A stretch of 48,103 bases of DNA from an uncultured Lachnospiraceae bacterium (GCA_910585995.1 CAJUGG010000093.1:1-48103); one strand, 5' to 3'; shown: positions 9,232 to 17,725, counted from the first letter of the stretch. Made by a program: numbers and translations. The notes: generated by a model from the sequence alone, not told the origin.

Positions 9232-9462
9232 CTAGTTTGTTGCATTTTTAATCTGTTCAACAGCATCCCCGACCGATACAATCTTCTCTGCATCCTCGTT
9301 TGAGATCTCAATGTCAAATACTTCTTCGATGCCCATAATAATCTGAAACACATCCAGGGAATCTGCTCCCAGATCATCTACAAACGTGGTATCCATTGTA
9401 ATCTCATCTGCATCCACATTCAATACTTCCGCAATGATCTCCTGCAATTTTTCAAATTCCAT
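9232..9462 (-). CDS. acpP: Acyl carrier protein
   Basis: Carries fatty-acyl intermediates on a 4'-phosphopantetheine attached to the serine of the motif GADSLD near residue 36. 76 residues, strongly acidic, standard length. The start MEFEKLQEI was chosen because GAGGAAGG lies about 10 nt upstream; an in-frame ATG three codons earlier is too close to that site. It follows plsX by 22 nt, giving a phospholipid/fatty-acid pair, but no fabD or fabG is between them as in Bacillus. Confidence 0.96.
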   Translation of the reverse strand: MEFEKLQEIIAEVLNVDADEITMDTTFVDDLGADSLDVFQIIMGIEEVFDIEISNEDAEKIVSVGDAVEQIKNATN

Positions 9463-9484
9463 GATTTCCATTCCTTCCTCAATT

Positions 9485-10492
9485 TTATTTTGCTCCGATT
9501 CCAGCGCTGATTTTTTCATTGATGTGCTGTTTTGTAAAAGTCACACATTGCAAGATCGAGTTGCACACCTCTGTGGATTTGGAGCTTCCATGGGTCTTGA
9601 CAACCAAGCCTTTAAGGCCCAGAAGAGGAGCGCCGCCGTACTGACTCGTATCAAACCTTTTCAGGGTCTTTTTCAGGGCAGGCTTTACAAGCAGCGCACC
9701 TAGCTTACTGCTAAGGCTCGTCATCATCCCTTTTTTCACCATGGAAATCAAGGTTGCCCCTACTCCCTCGTACAGCTTCAGAATGATATTCCCCGCAAAG
9801 GCTTCGCAGACAATCACATCTGCATATCCGGACGGGATATCTCTGGCTTCAATGCTTCCAATAAAATGAATATCTTTACATTCCTTCAACAGAGGAAAAG
9901 TCTCCTTCACAAGTGCGTTGCCCTTTTCTTCTTCCGCACCGATATTCACAATCGCAACCCGCGGCTTTTTCACGCCCATCACATGTTCCATATAGATCGA
10001 ACCCATCTTGGCAAACTGCACGAGATGAGAAGGTCTGGCGTCCACATTTGCTCCGCAGTCGATCAGCAGAGAAGCTCCTTTTTCTGTTGGTATAAGAGGT
10101 GCCAAAGGCGGGCGCTCCACGCCCTTAATCCTTCCTACAATGAGCTGACCGCCTACCAGAACCGCTCCTGTACTGCCCGCACCGACAAACGCATCCGCCT
10201 CACCATTTTTCACCATCTTCATCGCCACCACGATGGAAGAATCTTTCTTGCTGCGAATAGCCTGTACCGGAGGTTCCGCCATCTCTATCACTTCCGAAGC
10301 AGCCACCACTTCTATCCTGGAAGGATCATATGGATACTTTTTAAGCTCAGCGTTCACTTCCTTCTCTTTGCCCACAAGGAACACTTTCAGTTCCTCACAG
10401 CTTCCTGCCGCTTCTACGGCTCCTTTTACAATCTCCATCGGCGCATGATCTCCGCCCATGGCATCTACCGCCACTTTGATAAGCTCCTGCAT
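9485..10492 (-). CDS. plsX: Phosphate acyltransferase PlsX
   Basis: Makes acyl-phosphate from acyl-ACP for PlsY-dependent glycerolipid synthesis at the membrane surface. 335 residues starting close to the hallmark AVDAMGGDHAP, with GAGSTGAVLVGG and the C-terminal GGAPLLGLKG segment. ATG preceded by GGAGGAGAGAGG. First gene of the run plsX-acpP-rnc-smc-ftsY, driven by a clear promoter just upstream that is nearly identical to the promoter of the neighbouring chemoreceptor gene. Confidence 0.97.
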   Translation of the reverse strand: MQELIKVAVDAMGGDHAPMEIVKGAVEAAGSCEELKVFLVGKEKEVNAELKKYPYDPSRIEVVAASEVIEMAEPPVQAIRSKKDSSIVVAMKMVKNGEADAFVGAGSTGAVLVGGQLIVGRIKGVERPPLAPLIPTEKGASLLIDCGANVDARPSHLVQFAKMGSIYMEHVMGVKKPRVAIVNIGAEEEKGNALVKETFPLLKECKDIHFIGSIEARDIPSGYADVIVCEAFAGNIILKLYEGVGATLISMVKKGMMTSLSSKLGALLVKPALKKTLKRFDTSQYGGAPLLGLKGLVVKTHGSSKSTEVCNSILQCVTFTKQHINEKISAGIGAK

Positions 10493-10518
10493 CCTCTCTC
10501 CTCCTTGTTGTCACTATC

Positions 10519-10547
10519 ATAATACGAAAACCATTTCATGAAGTCAA
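10519..10547 (-). promoter_or_regulatory. plsX promoter
   Basis: On the minus strand TTGACT (10547-10542), 17-nt spacer, TATTAT (10524-10519). The spacer TCATGAAATGGTTTTCG and flanks match the MCP promoter at 12345-12373 at almost every base. It does not resemble the known FapR or FabT lipid operators. Confidence 0.8.
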
Positions 10548-10571
10548 TACTTTCCTGATTAAAATATAAAA

Positions 10572-10597
10572 GAGGTCGCCTTTTATGCGGCGACCTC
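10572..10597 (-). terminator. Terminator of the chemoreceptor gene
   Basis: GAGGTCGCC (10572-10580) pairs perfectly with GGCGACCTC (10589-10597). On the minus strand it is followed by TTTTATATTTT, a typical Rho-independent terminator just after the MCP stop codon. Confidence 0.85.
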
Positions 10598-10604
10598 GTA
10601 CATT

Positions 10605-12302
10605 TTAAAGACTCTTTTTCAACTGAAATCTTCCCACAAGGCTCTTCATAAGCTGTGACTGGCTGGACAGTTCTTCGCTTGCGGCTGCGCTCTCCTGTGC
10701 AGTTGCCGAATTGGTCTGGACCACGCTGGAGATCTGGTCAATTCCGGTCGTGATCTGAGAGATGGCTTCCGACTGGTTGTTACTGGCCTTGGAAATCTGT
10801 CCGATAATGCCTGTCATTTCATTTACGTCATTGACTGCCTGCAGCAAGGAACGAGCAGTCTCATCCGCGATCTGAGTTCCATGTTCCACTGCTTTTAAGG
10901 AATTTTCAATCAGAACTGCCGTGTTCTTAGAAGCCTCTGCACTCTTACTTGCCAGATTTCTTACCTCATCCGCTACAACAGCAAAGCCTTTTCCGGCAGT
11001 GCCTGCGCGGGCAGCCTCCACAGCGGCATTCAGGGCAAGGATATTGGTCTGGAAGGCAATGTCTTCAATGGTCTTGATGATCTTGTTGATCTCGCTGGAG
11101 CAGTTGCTGATATCACTCATTGCCTGTATCATCTGCTGCATTTTCTCGTTGCTCGCGTTCATCTTTATGCTGACTTCGCCTGCGGTCGCATTAGCCTGGC
11201 GTGCATTGTCTGCATTTTGATTCACCTTGTCGGAGATCTCATTGATGCTGGCAGCAAGCTCTTCCACAGAACTTGCCTGCTCCGTCGCTCCCTGAGACAG
11301 AGCCTGTGCACCATTTGACACCTGTTCCGCTCCGCTTGCAACCTGAGAAGAACTCCGGCTGATCTGAAGCATCGTATCATTCAGCTTTTCTGCAATACCC
11401 CTAAAAGAGATCAGAAGCGGGTAAAAGCCCCCAGTATACTCTTCTTCACAGACCGAATCCACCGTAAAATCTCCTGATGCCATCTTTGCAAGGAATTTGT
11501 TTTCATCGTCAATAATCACCTGAAGCTTACGGATCAGCCTGCGCACCTGTTCAGCAAGCACTCCCAGTTCATCCTTAGAAGTATAGGCAATCTCCACATC
11601 CAGATTGCCCTCTGCCATCTTGAGCGCAGCCTCTTCGATCTCAGAAATAGGACTCTTGATCAGGCGTACAATCACAACCGAGAAAAAGACTCCCACAAGG
11701 ATGATAACGATGATCACCGCTGTCATCACAAAAGTAGCCGTCCGATACAGGAAAAAGCTCTCGTCTGTCGCCGCATCACTTCCTTCTATATTGTAGACAA
11801 TAATATCATTAAATGCACTGTTTAAATCATTGTAAAGCTTAACACATTCGCCTTCTAAGATTGCACGTGCCTCCTCTGTCTGCCCCTGTCCTGCCAGCGC
11901 CATCATCTCTTCATCGGCCTCGCTGTACTGCGTCCAGAGATTCATAGCATGCTCATAGAACTCTTGTTCCTCTTCATCGATTAATCCCTCATAAGTGGCT
12001 AAAAGAGTATTCATATCCTTTTTTTCATTTTGCAGATACTGCAGACTGGATGCTTCCACTTCATCAGAGACTGCGGTAAGATACCCCAATTCATTCAGGC
12101 GAATATTCGATATGGTGGTGCTCAATTCCCTTGCCGTATTAATGCTTGGAAGCCAGCTTGTGGAAATATCACTTGTCATATCATTCATCTTGCCCATCAG
12201 CAAAAATGACATCCCGCCAATTATCAACATACCAATCAGCGCAACGCCAATCAGGATATAGAGTTTTAATCTGATCTTTAAATTTTGTATGTAGTGAATC
12301 AT
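10605..12302 (-). CDS. Methyl-accepting chemotaxis protein
   Basis: 565-residue membrane chemoreceptor. An N-terminal transmembrane helix (about residues 14-36) is followed by a helical four-helix-bundle sensor region, a second helix (about 190-215), a HAMP linker with a further HAMP-like stretch, and a cytoplasmic signalling domain whose tip reads TIEDIAFQTNILALNAAVEA. No recognisable ligand motif in the sensor. The start MIHYIQNLK is favoured by AGGAGA eight bases upstream. Single-gene unit with its own promoter and terminator. No other chemotaxis gene is in the window, so it presumably feeds arrays encoded elsewhere. Confidence 0.95.
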   Translation of the reverse strand: MIHYIQNLKIRLKLYILIGVALIGMLIIGGMSFLLMGKMNDMTSDISTSWLPSINTARELSTTISNIRLNELGYLTAVSDEVEASSLQYLQNEKKDMNTLLATYEGLIDEEEQEFYEHAMNLWTQYSEADEEMMALAGQGQTEEARAILEGECVKLYNDLNSAFNDIIVYNIEGSDAATDESFFLYRTATFVMTAVIIVIILVGVFFSVVIVRLIKSPISEIEEAALKMAEGNLDVEIAYTSKDELGVLAEQVRRLIRKLQVIIDDENKFLAKMASGDFTVDSVCEEEYTGGFYPLLISFRGIAEKLNDTMLQISRSSSQVASGAEQVSNGAQALSQGATEQASSVEELAASINEISDKVNQNADNARQANATAGEVSIKMNASNEKMQQMIQAMSDISNCSSEINKIIKTIEDIAFQTNILALNAAVEAARAGTAGKGFAVVADEVRNLASKSAEASKNTAVLIENSLKAVEHGTQIADETARSLLQAVNDVNEMTGIIGQISKASNNQSEAISQITTGIDQISSVVQTNSATAQESAAASEELSSQSQLMKSLVGRFQLKKSL

Positions 12303-12344
12303 GTCTAAAGTCTCCTGTCCTCTCTTTTCCATAATCTTAATATC

Positions 12345-12373
12345 ATAATACGAAAACCATTTTGTGAAGTCAA
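12345..12373 (-). promoter_or_regulatory. Chemoreceptor gene promoter (twin of the plsX promoter)
   Basis: On the minus strand TTGACT (12373-12368), 17-nt spacer TCACAAAATGGTTTTCG, TATTAT (12350-12345). Upstream AGTA and downstream GATA also match the plsX promoter; only a few spacer bases differ. Confidence 0.8.
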
Positions 12374-12483
12374 TACTTTTTATGGAAAAAGATGGCATAG
12401 ACCAATGAATCTATGATATACTACAATCATAAAAACCTGCACACCAACCTCCATCTGCGTACACAGGAAGAAGCTCGCTATCT

Positions 12484-12513
12484 AGAAGCAGGAAATTATC
12501 ATACCTGCTTTCT
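12484..12513 (-). terminator. Possible terminator hairpin
   Basis: AGAAGCAGG (12484-12492) pairs with CCTGCTTTCT (12504-12513), one base bulged, about 25 nt after the aldo/keto reductase remnant. No long T run follows, so function is uncertain. Confidence 0.35.
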
Positions 12514-12536
12514 AAAATATCACAATCTTATCACCT

Positions 12537-13380
12537 TTACTTTCCAAACACCCCCACTGCCCTTTTCATATTTTCCATAACTTTCACCTCAAATGGACAT
12601 CGTTTTTCACACGCCCCGCACGCTGCACATTCCTGTGCGGTATGCTCTAAGATCCCATAGTGCTCCCGCACCATCTCTGGCACTTCTCCCTGTGCAATCG
12701 CAAGATTTAAAAATTTCGTAACAGACGCCACATCAATCCCTTTTGGACACGGCGCACAGTGCCCGCAATACATACAGTGTCCTTTCCAGCTGATCTTAGG
12801 AAGTACTGCAAAAGCGGCTGCATAATCTTTCTCTTCTTCTGATGCATCCTCATAAGCGATACTTTTTCTTAGATCCTCAAGCGTCCTCGCCCCCGCCATC
12901 ACAGACGCCACGCCTGGACGCGTCAGCGCATAATGCAGACACTGATACGCGCTCAACGCCTTTTTCGCCGGCGACAGCTCCTCACTCAAAAGATCTCCGC
13001 CTCCAAATGCTTTCATCACTGTAATGCCCACTCCTGCACGCTGACAAGCCTCATAAAGTGCCTGACGCTGCGGGTCCATATTCAAAAGCGACTTCTCATA
13101 GTTTTTCTCCGCCCAAAGTTCCTCCACATCCTCACTGGCTGGCTGCAGATCATAACAAGGATTCACACTGAACATCAGCACATCCACCAGTCCGCTCTCC
13201 ACTGCCTTCCTAGCCACTTCAAGATTATGACTGGACATCCCAATACACCCAATTTTCCCCTCCTTCTATCACATCCACAAACTCCTTCACCTGCTCATAA
13301 GACTTCTCCACAAAGCCCTCGCACCCCATACCAATCTCACTCACCTAAATCCCTGTCCTGCCCAATTCCCGATACTGATG
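12537..13380 (-). pseudogene. Decayed aldo/keto reductase with ferredoxin-like C-terminus
   Basis: Remnant of an aldo/keto reductase fused to a C-terminal 4Fe-4S domain (family length about 370). The C-terminal ~240 codons are open from KIGCIGMSSHNLEVA onward, with Cys clusters CMYCGHCAPCP and CAACGACEKRCP. The N-terminus survives at 13380-13260 as QYRELGRTGI, a TAG where a lysine codon is expected, then VSEIGMGCEGF. After about 27 more codons the frame changes and most of the barrel (including the expected catalytic Tyr/Lys region) is missing. The start codon context is also lost. Two independent lesions (nonsense plus frameshifting deletion) make it a pseudogene; a truncated 233-residue product from an internal ATG is possible but would lack the active site. 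Confidence 0.85.
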
Positions 13381-13393
13381 TGGTATAAAAAAA

Positions 13394-13431
13394 GTTGACA
13401 GTCCATTCTCAAGGATTTGAGATAAGTCAAC
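13394..13431 (-). terminator. Nested-palindrome terminator after the MFS gene
   Basis: GTTGAC (13394-13399) pairs with GTCAAC (13426-13431), and inside it TCTCAA pairs with TTGAGA around GGAT. On the minus strand a run of seven T follows. It would terminate the phospholipase-MFS transcript before the pseudogene. A second small hairpin, CGGACG CAC CGTCCG at 13471-13485, lies nearer the MFS stop. Confidence 0.7.
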
Positions 13432-13495
13432 CCCTATTCTCACCCTTATAAAAAATATCTCTCCAAAATGCGGACGCACCGTCCGGCCCCTTTTT

Positions 13496-14722
13496 TCACA
13501 CCCTCTCCATCTTCCTAAAACACACATACCCCACTGCAAATAATCCTGCTAACAATCCAATCCCTACCCTAGAGCTTCCGCTTATCTGCGTCGCAGCCCC
13601 CACAAGCAGTGTCCCCACAAACACGGCTCCCTTGCCAAAGATATCAAAGAACCCAAAATACTCCGCCGCCTGCTCTTTTGGAATAATTCTTGTAAAATAA
13701 GACCTCGACAACGCCTGGATCCCGCCCTGAAACACCGCCACGCAGACAGCCAACAGCCAAAATTCCCATGCATGGCTCATCTGCACTGCAAACACCACCA
13801 CGCAGAGATACCCCACAATCGCATAGCGGATCAGTTTCCCGCTCTCGATCTTTTTAGCCAGCATCCCAAATATAATCGAGCAGGGAAAGCCCACCACTTG
13901 CGTCAGCAGAAGCGCCAGCATCAGATGCCCGTCCGAGATCCCCACATCTTTTCCATAAGAAGTAGCCATGTCAATAATCGTATAGACTCCATCGATATAG
14001 AAAAAAAACGCCGCCAGAAACCAAAAGATCTTCTTATTCTTCTTGACCTCTTTGATCACATCTACCAGGCGCCCAAAGCTCTCTCTGATCGGATGCTCTT
14101 TTGCTTCCACATAACAAGTCTGCTCAAAACTTCTGACAAGCGGCAGCGTCATCAAAAACCACCACACCGCATTCAGCCAGAATACCACCTTGACTGCCTG
14201 CATATCTGTAAGCCCTACACGTCCCCAGCCAAGCACCAACAGGATACTTAAGACAAATGGAATACAGCTCCCAAGATATCCCCATGCATAGCCGCAAGCC
14301 GAGACCTGATCCACCCGGTCTGGTTCTGTGATATCTGTAAGCATGGAATCATAAAACGTCAGACTCCCCTGAAATCCCACTTTTGCCAGGATATAGACAG
14401 CGAGAAAAGACAGCCAGGATGCAGGAATAGAAAGGCTGATGCAGCCTAATGCTCCCATCCCCATAAAACAGAGAAAGATCGGCATTTTTCTTCCTTTTAG
14501 ATCTGCCACTGCCCCCAGTATCGGACCTAAGATGGCGGCAATCACTGTCACTACTGTACTGGCATACCCAAAATACGCAGTGGAATTGGATAAAGACATC
14601 CCAGCTTCCCCAGCCATATTTTTAAAATAGATGGGGATCACAGTCGCTGTCAGCATCACAAAAGCAGAATTACCCACATCATACAAGATCCAGTCTCTTT
14701 CTTTTCTCGTCAGATGATTCAT
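13496..14722 (-). CDS. MFS transporter, UMF1 (Atg22-like) family
   Basis: 408-residue integral membrane protein with about 12 hydrophobic helices. The N-terminal KERDWILYDVGNSAFV and the DLKGRKMP loop between helices 2 and 3 are typical of the UMF1 branch of the major facilitator superfamily (relatives of yeast vacuolar effluxer Atg22). Substrate unknown. Its ATG overlaps the stop of the upstream phospholipase-like gene by 4 nt (ATGA), so the two are cotranscribed and translationally coupled. Confidence 0.88.
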   Translation of the reverse strand: MNHLTRKERDWILYDVGNSAFVMLTATVIPIYFKNMAGEAGMSLSNSTAYFGYASTVVTVIAAILGPILGAVADLKGRKMPIFLCFMGMGALGCISLSIPASWLSFLAVYILAKVGFQGSLTFYDSMLTDITEPDRVDQVSACGYAWGYLGSCIPFVLSILLVLGWGRVGLTDMQAVKVVFWLNAVWWFLMTLPLVRSFEQTCYVEAKEHPIRESFGRLVDVIKEVKKNKKIFWFLAAFFFYIDGVYTIIDMATSYGKDVGISDGHLMLALLLTQVVGFPCSIIFGMLAKKIESGKLIRYAIVGYLCVVVFAVQMSHAWEFWLLAVCVAVFQGGIQALSRSYFTRIIPKEQAAEYFGFFDIFGKGAVFVGTLLVGAATQISGSSRVGIGLLAGLFAVGYVCFRKMERV

Positions 14723-15516
14723 ATCGTCTCCTCAAAATTTTGATACAGCCGGTCAGATAACAGTCCGCCCACCTCCAGCACCCGACCATATTTTAAGATC
14801 TCATCAATGGCCGTCAGAACGGCATGCTGCATCCGATCTCTAAGAAAACGATTGCTTTCTCTGCATACAGGGTGTATACAGCCGTCCATAATCAGGCCGC
14901 CGATACTGTTATCTTGCCCCGCAATCCTAGAAAGTATTTTTAAAAATAATCGTTTCCCCCAATGGCGGCATACAAAAAAAGTGATCACCTGGCGAAACAT
15001 ATGAATACATACATCAATCTGCACCGAGCTGACATTTTCAAATAAGTGAGAGATCTGGTCTCTGGTATGTGCTCTGCTGATCAGATGATGCACTGGTATA
15101 TATTCCAGAGGATTGTGTCCGTCTTGTACCATCAGATAACGGTCAAACTCTGTCTCAATCGTCAGATGTCCGATCCCTTTTTCTTCCGCATAATAATTTA
15201 CAAATGGATGGCACTCATTGTCCAGCACAAAATGACACAAAAATCCATACAGATATGCTTTGAGTGCAGGGTCTTTTTGCTTGCGATAACATTCTCTTCC
15301 TCTGTCAAAAAAATCAGCCGCAAATTCTTTATGCATACGAACTCCCTGCTGATTGATCCGATTTTTCCCAATCGGATAATAATAAAATAACAGATCCGGT
15401 CCATGCAGCCCCAAAAGAAATGCATCCTTTTCCTGGCGGATTAGCCGCTTCTCTTCCCTGGGAAGCTTTGCATAGACCTTTCTTCCAAATACATAATGCG
15501 CATAAGTAGCTGGCAT
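14719..15516 (-). CDS. Zinc-dependent phospholipase C family protein
   Basis: 265 residues resembling the bacterial Zn_dep_PLPC family: a histidine near the N-terminus (YAHYVFG), GLHGPDLLFYYYP near residue 35, and HFVLDNECHPFV near residue 95 supply likely metal ligands. No signal peptide is visible, unlike secreted clostridial alpha-toxin relatives, and this form is widespread in gut clostridia with no proven substrate. The ATG at 15516 is eight bases after AGGAGG; the GTG one codon earlier is less likely. Family B repeat B3 abuts that ribosome binding site. Coupled to the MFS gene downstream. Confidence 0.82.
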   Translation of the reverse strand: MPATYAHYVFGRKVYAKLPREEKRLIRQEKDAFLLGLHGPDLLFYYYPIGKNRINQQGVRMHKEFAADFFDRGRECYRKQKDPALKAYLYGFLCHFVLDNECHPFVNYYAEEKGIGHLTIETEFDRYLMVQDGHNPLEYIPVHHLISRAHTRDQISHLFENVSSVQIDVCIHMFRQVITFFVCRHWGKRLFLKILSRIAGQDNSIGGLIMDGCIHPVCRESNRFLRDRMQHAVLTAIDEILKYGRVLEVGGLLSDRLYQNFEETI

Positions 15517-15533
15517 CACGTGTTCCTCCTATT

Positions 15534-15634
15534 AAAGTTCCGCTCCGTTCCCCTTCAGCCCTGGTTCTGGAAGGATATCTGCACGCTTTGCGTTCAGATA
15601 TCCTTCCGGGCTTTTGGGGAACTTCGCTGTTTTT
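15534..15634 (-). repeat. Family B hairpin repeat, copy B3
   Basis: GTTCCCC pairs with GGGGAAC, AGCCC with GGGCT, and GGAAGGATATCTG with CAGATATCCTTCC in one long hairpin. The stem sequences differ from B1/B2 but pairing is kept. On the minus strand it ends GCGGAACTTTAATAGGAGG at the start of the phospholipase-like gene. Confidence 0.75.
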
Positions 15635-15668
15635 AAAGTTCCGCTCCGGGGAACTTCACTGTTTTTTA
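15635..15668 (-). repeat. Internally deleted family B unit
   Basis: AAAGTTCCGCTCC joins directly to GGGGAACTTCACTG and a T run, keeping both ends of a B unit but losing the hairpin interior; AGTTCC and GGAACT still pair. It is in tandem with B3. Confidence 0.6.
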
Positions 15669-15741
15669 TTCGGTTTCAGTATAGCACATTCCTGGGCTTC
15701 TGCATATGATGAAGTGTAAATAGTTTTTGGAGGTCAACTTC

Positions 15742-16074
15742 ATGAGTGATTTAAGTTCAAGGAATGGATGCTGCTGTGACAACGGATGTGGTTGCGGATG
15801 CAGCAACAACAACAATGGCAGCGGATTGTTTGGCGGCAGCGGATGTGGCTGCTTAATCTTAATCCTGCTTCTGTTCTCCTGCTGCGGCAATGGCAGCGGA
15901 CTCTTTGGCGGAAATGGATGCGGCTGCGACAGTGGTTTCGGCGGCGACAGCTGCTGGATCATCCTGCTTCTGCTCTTCTGCGGCAATGGTTTCGGCGGCG
16001 GAAACAACTGTGGATGCAGCAATAACTGCGGATGCAACAGTTGTGGATGCAACAACAACTGCTGTGGATGCTAA
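15742..16074 (+). CDS. Cys/Gly/Asn-rich small protein (high-cysteine, coat-like)
   Basis: 110 residues made almost wholly of Cys, Gly, Asn and Ser in repeats such as NGCGCGCSNNN, GSGLFGG and NNCGCNSCGCNNNCCGC, interrupted by two hydrophobic patches (LILILLLFSCCG and WIILLLLFCGNG). The internal repeat GNGSGLFGG occurs twice. This resembles clostridial proteins annotated as chorion-class high-cysteine; a spore-coat or surface role is a guess. ATG is eight bases after TTTTTGGAGG. A sequence CATATGATG at 15703 loosely resembles a late-sporulation sigma -10. It opens a plus-strand group with two small genes. Confidence 0.7.
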   Translation: MSDLSSRNGCCCDNGCGCGCSNNNNGSGLFGGSGCGCLILILLLFSCCGNGSGLFGGNGCGCDSGFGGDSCWIILLLLFCGNGFGGGNNCGCSNNCGCNSCGCNNNCCGC

Positions 16075-16083
16075 TACCATGAC

Positions 16084-16110
16084 GGGGATGTCTGCACTTG
16101 CAGCATCCCC
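16084..16110 (+). terminator. GC-rich hairpin after the Cys-rich gene
   Basis: GGGGATG pairs with CATCCCC and inside it CTGC with GCAG around ACTT. No long T run follows, so it may be a weak terminator or a transcript-stabilising structure at the 3' end of the Cys-rich gene. A second perfect hairpin, ACAGGAAA/TTTCCTGT, lies at 16138-16161. Confidence 0.5.
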
Positions 16111-16204
16111 CCTTCTGTCCACCGTGACGATTCCGGCACAGGAAACTGCATGATTTCCTGTCGTCGTTCATATATTGAAGAAAGACGCAGGGAGCCAATC
16201 TGTT

Positions 16205-16537
16205 ATGACATTTGACGAAGCAATTCTTCCAAAAGAGCTGCAGATGCTAAAAGCCTTCCTGCCCTTTCTTCCTGCCAACACCCAGAAAATGCTGGCCATC
16301 TATATCAAATGGGTGGAATTTCAAAAGACGGTGGAATATTTTAACCGGAACACACCCGTTCAGCAGTCTCCGGATATGGGAAATCTGATGAAATGTATCA
16401 AAGGGATTCTTCCGCCGGAAGAACAGGCTCAGATCGAACAATTTGCAGATATTTTTGAAAATATGGATATGTATCGGGATATGTTTGAAGGATTTTCCTC
16501 TGCCTTCACGCCCGATGAAAAGGAGGACCATACATGA
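16205..16537 (+). CDS. Small uncharacterised protein
   Basis: 110 residues, helical and soluble; not recognised. It begins MTFDEAILPKELQMLKAFLPFLP and contains ILPPEEQAQIEQFADIF. The ATG at 16205 has GGGAG about 10 nt upstream; an in-frame TTG 10 codons earlier is less likely. It overlaps the next gene by 4 nt, so the two are probably coupled and may form a pair. The location after the Cys-rich, possibly coat protein suggests a sporulation link, but this is inference only. Confidence 0.72.
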   Translation: MTFDEAILPKELQMLKAFLPFLPANTQKMLAIYIKWVEFQKTVEYFNRNTPVQQSPDMGNLMKCIKGILPPEEQAQIEQFADIFENMDMYRDMFEGFSSAFTPDEKEDHT

Positions 16538-16821
16538 ATATACCAGAATGGTTTCAGGACCCGCGTATCAAAGACATCTCCCCGGCCAAGCTTACTTTTT
16601 TGTTAAATCTTGCACAACAGATCGAGGGGAAAAATCAAAAACAGGCAATGCCGGTCTTAGTCGGCGCTGTAGCGTCAGCCAGCCGGCAGAATCTCCAGTT
16701 TACCCCGGAGGAATTTCAACTGATCTTTGAGATCATGAAAGAAGGAAAAAGTGAAGCAGACAAACGACAGATGGATGAGACACTGAAAAAAGCCCAAAAG
16801 ATGATGAAAGGCAAAAAATAA
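16534..16821 (+). CDS. Small uncharacterised protein
   Basis: 95 residues: MNIPEWFQDPRIKDISPAKL, a helical middle and a basic lysine-rich C-terminus (KKAQKMMKGKK). The ATG follows AAGGAGG at good spacing and overlaps the previous stop as ATGA. No family recognised; the pair resembles conserved small clostridial proteins of unknown role. A bidirectional terminator follows. Confidence 0.75.
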   Translation: MNIPEWFQDPRIKDISPAKLTFLLNLAQQIEGKNQKQAMPVLVGAVASASRQNLQFTPEEFQLIFEIMKEGKSEADKRQMDETLKKAQKMMKGKK

Positions 16822-16837
16822 TCCTACTAGAGCGATT

Positions 16838-16869
16838 AAAGGGGCTGTCACACATGGAACAGCTCCTTT
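16838..16869. terminator. Bidirectional terminator
   Basis: AAAGGGGCTGT (16838-16848) pairs with ACAGCTCCTTT (16859-16869) between two convergent genes. Short T runs flank it on both strands. Confidence 0.7.
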
Positions 16870-16894
16870 CTGCCCGTGAAAGATTTCACCAGCA

Positions 16895-17725
16895 TCACTG
16901 ATCGCTATCAAAGACGTGCAAAAACGCCTGGATACAATTTCCTGCACTGGAACGGTCCAGTACAGCAAATACGATGGTGTCAAACATGCCGGAAAAATCA
17001 GCCTCCAGCAATTCTTTCCACCAGAGCGCAATCTTCTGCGGGTCATTTCTGAAAACTCCACATCCATAAGCTCCCAATATCAGATGACGGCAGTTCTGGC
17101 TGGCAAAGATCGCCAGTGCCAGTTTCATCCGATGCTTCATCACCGCTTCTGCCTGCGTCACATCTTCCCCTTTTAGCTTCACCTGCCCCATATTGACTGC
17201 CGGAAGTGTCAGCACTGACGCGGTAAACGGAGCCTCTGTCAGATGGAATCTGCCATCGCGGAAAAAGGGGACTTCAGGAGAATAGATCGCATGATCTGTA
17301 TACATCATCGTCTTGCAAGCACGATTGACGATATAGTAGTCTTCATGCTTAAGCAGCGTCTGATACAGACTGCTCGAAGCCGCCAGACTCTCCTCCTGAG
17401 CCATAGCGCCATTGAGAAATCCACCTCCCGGATTTTTCGCACTGGCAAAATTCAAAACGGCCACGTCTTTCCCTTCTTTTTTACAATTTAAGATCACTTC
17501 TACCGTAGGGCAGTTGAGTGTCAGCATCCTGATCTTTGCTTTCTCTCCTCTGGCACTGCTCTGACAGGTCTGGATCAGCTCCTCTCCCTGTTCCGGCGTC
17601 AACAGAAAGCTCTTTTGTATCGATTCTTCCTGCAATGCTTTGATCTCTACTTTTTGTCCATTTACCTCATAATACCCCTGTTCCATAATCTTAAGCGTCT
17701 CTCTCGCAATTGCCTTTCGATCCAT
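16895..17725 (-). CDS. Bacterial-type poly(ADP-ribose) glycohydrolase (TIGR02452 family)
   Basis: 276 residues. The macrodomain signature NFASAKNPGGGFLNGAMAQE, followed by ESL near residues 92-114, matches the GGG-x(n)-QEE catalytic loop of bacterial PARG, whose glutamate cleaves ADP-ribose from proteins. A second family motif, GAYGCGVFRNDP, lies near residue 215. Expected in the cytosol. The ATG has TAGGAG upstream. It is a lone minus-strand gene, divergent from the MATE gene. No ADP-ribosyltransferase is in the window, so its substrate is unknown. Confidence 0.88.
   Translation of the reverse strand: MDRKAIARETLKIMEQGYYEVNGQKVEIKALQEESIQKSFLLTPEQGEELIQTCQSSARGEKAKIRMLTLNCPTVEVILNCKKEGKDVAVLNFASAKNPGGGFLNGAMAQEESLAASSSLYQTLLKHEDYYIVNRACKTMMYTDHAIYSPEVPFFRDGRFHLTEAPFTASVLTLPAVNMGQVKLKGEDVTQAEAVMKHRMKLALAIFASQNCRHLILGAYGCGVFRNDPQKIALWWKELLEADFSGMFDTIVFAVLDRSSAGNCIQAFLHVFDSDQ

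Noticed and set aside
15859..16122. Alternative frames over the Cys-rich gene (Ala/Val-rich and Gln-rich)
   Set aside because: They are shadow translations of the short repeat; only the Cys/Gly frame has a good ATG and AGG-type ribosome binding site.
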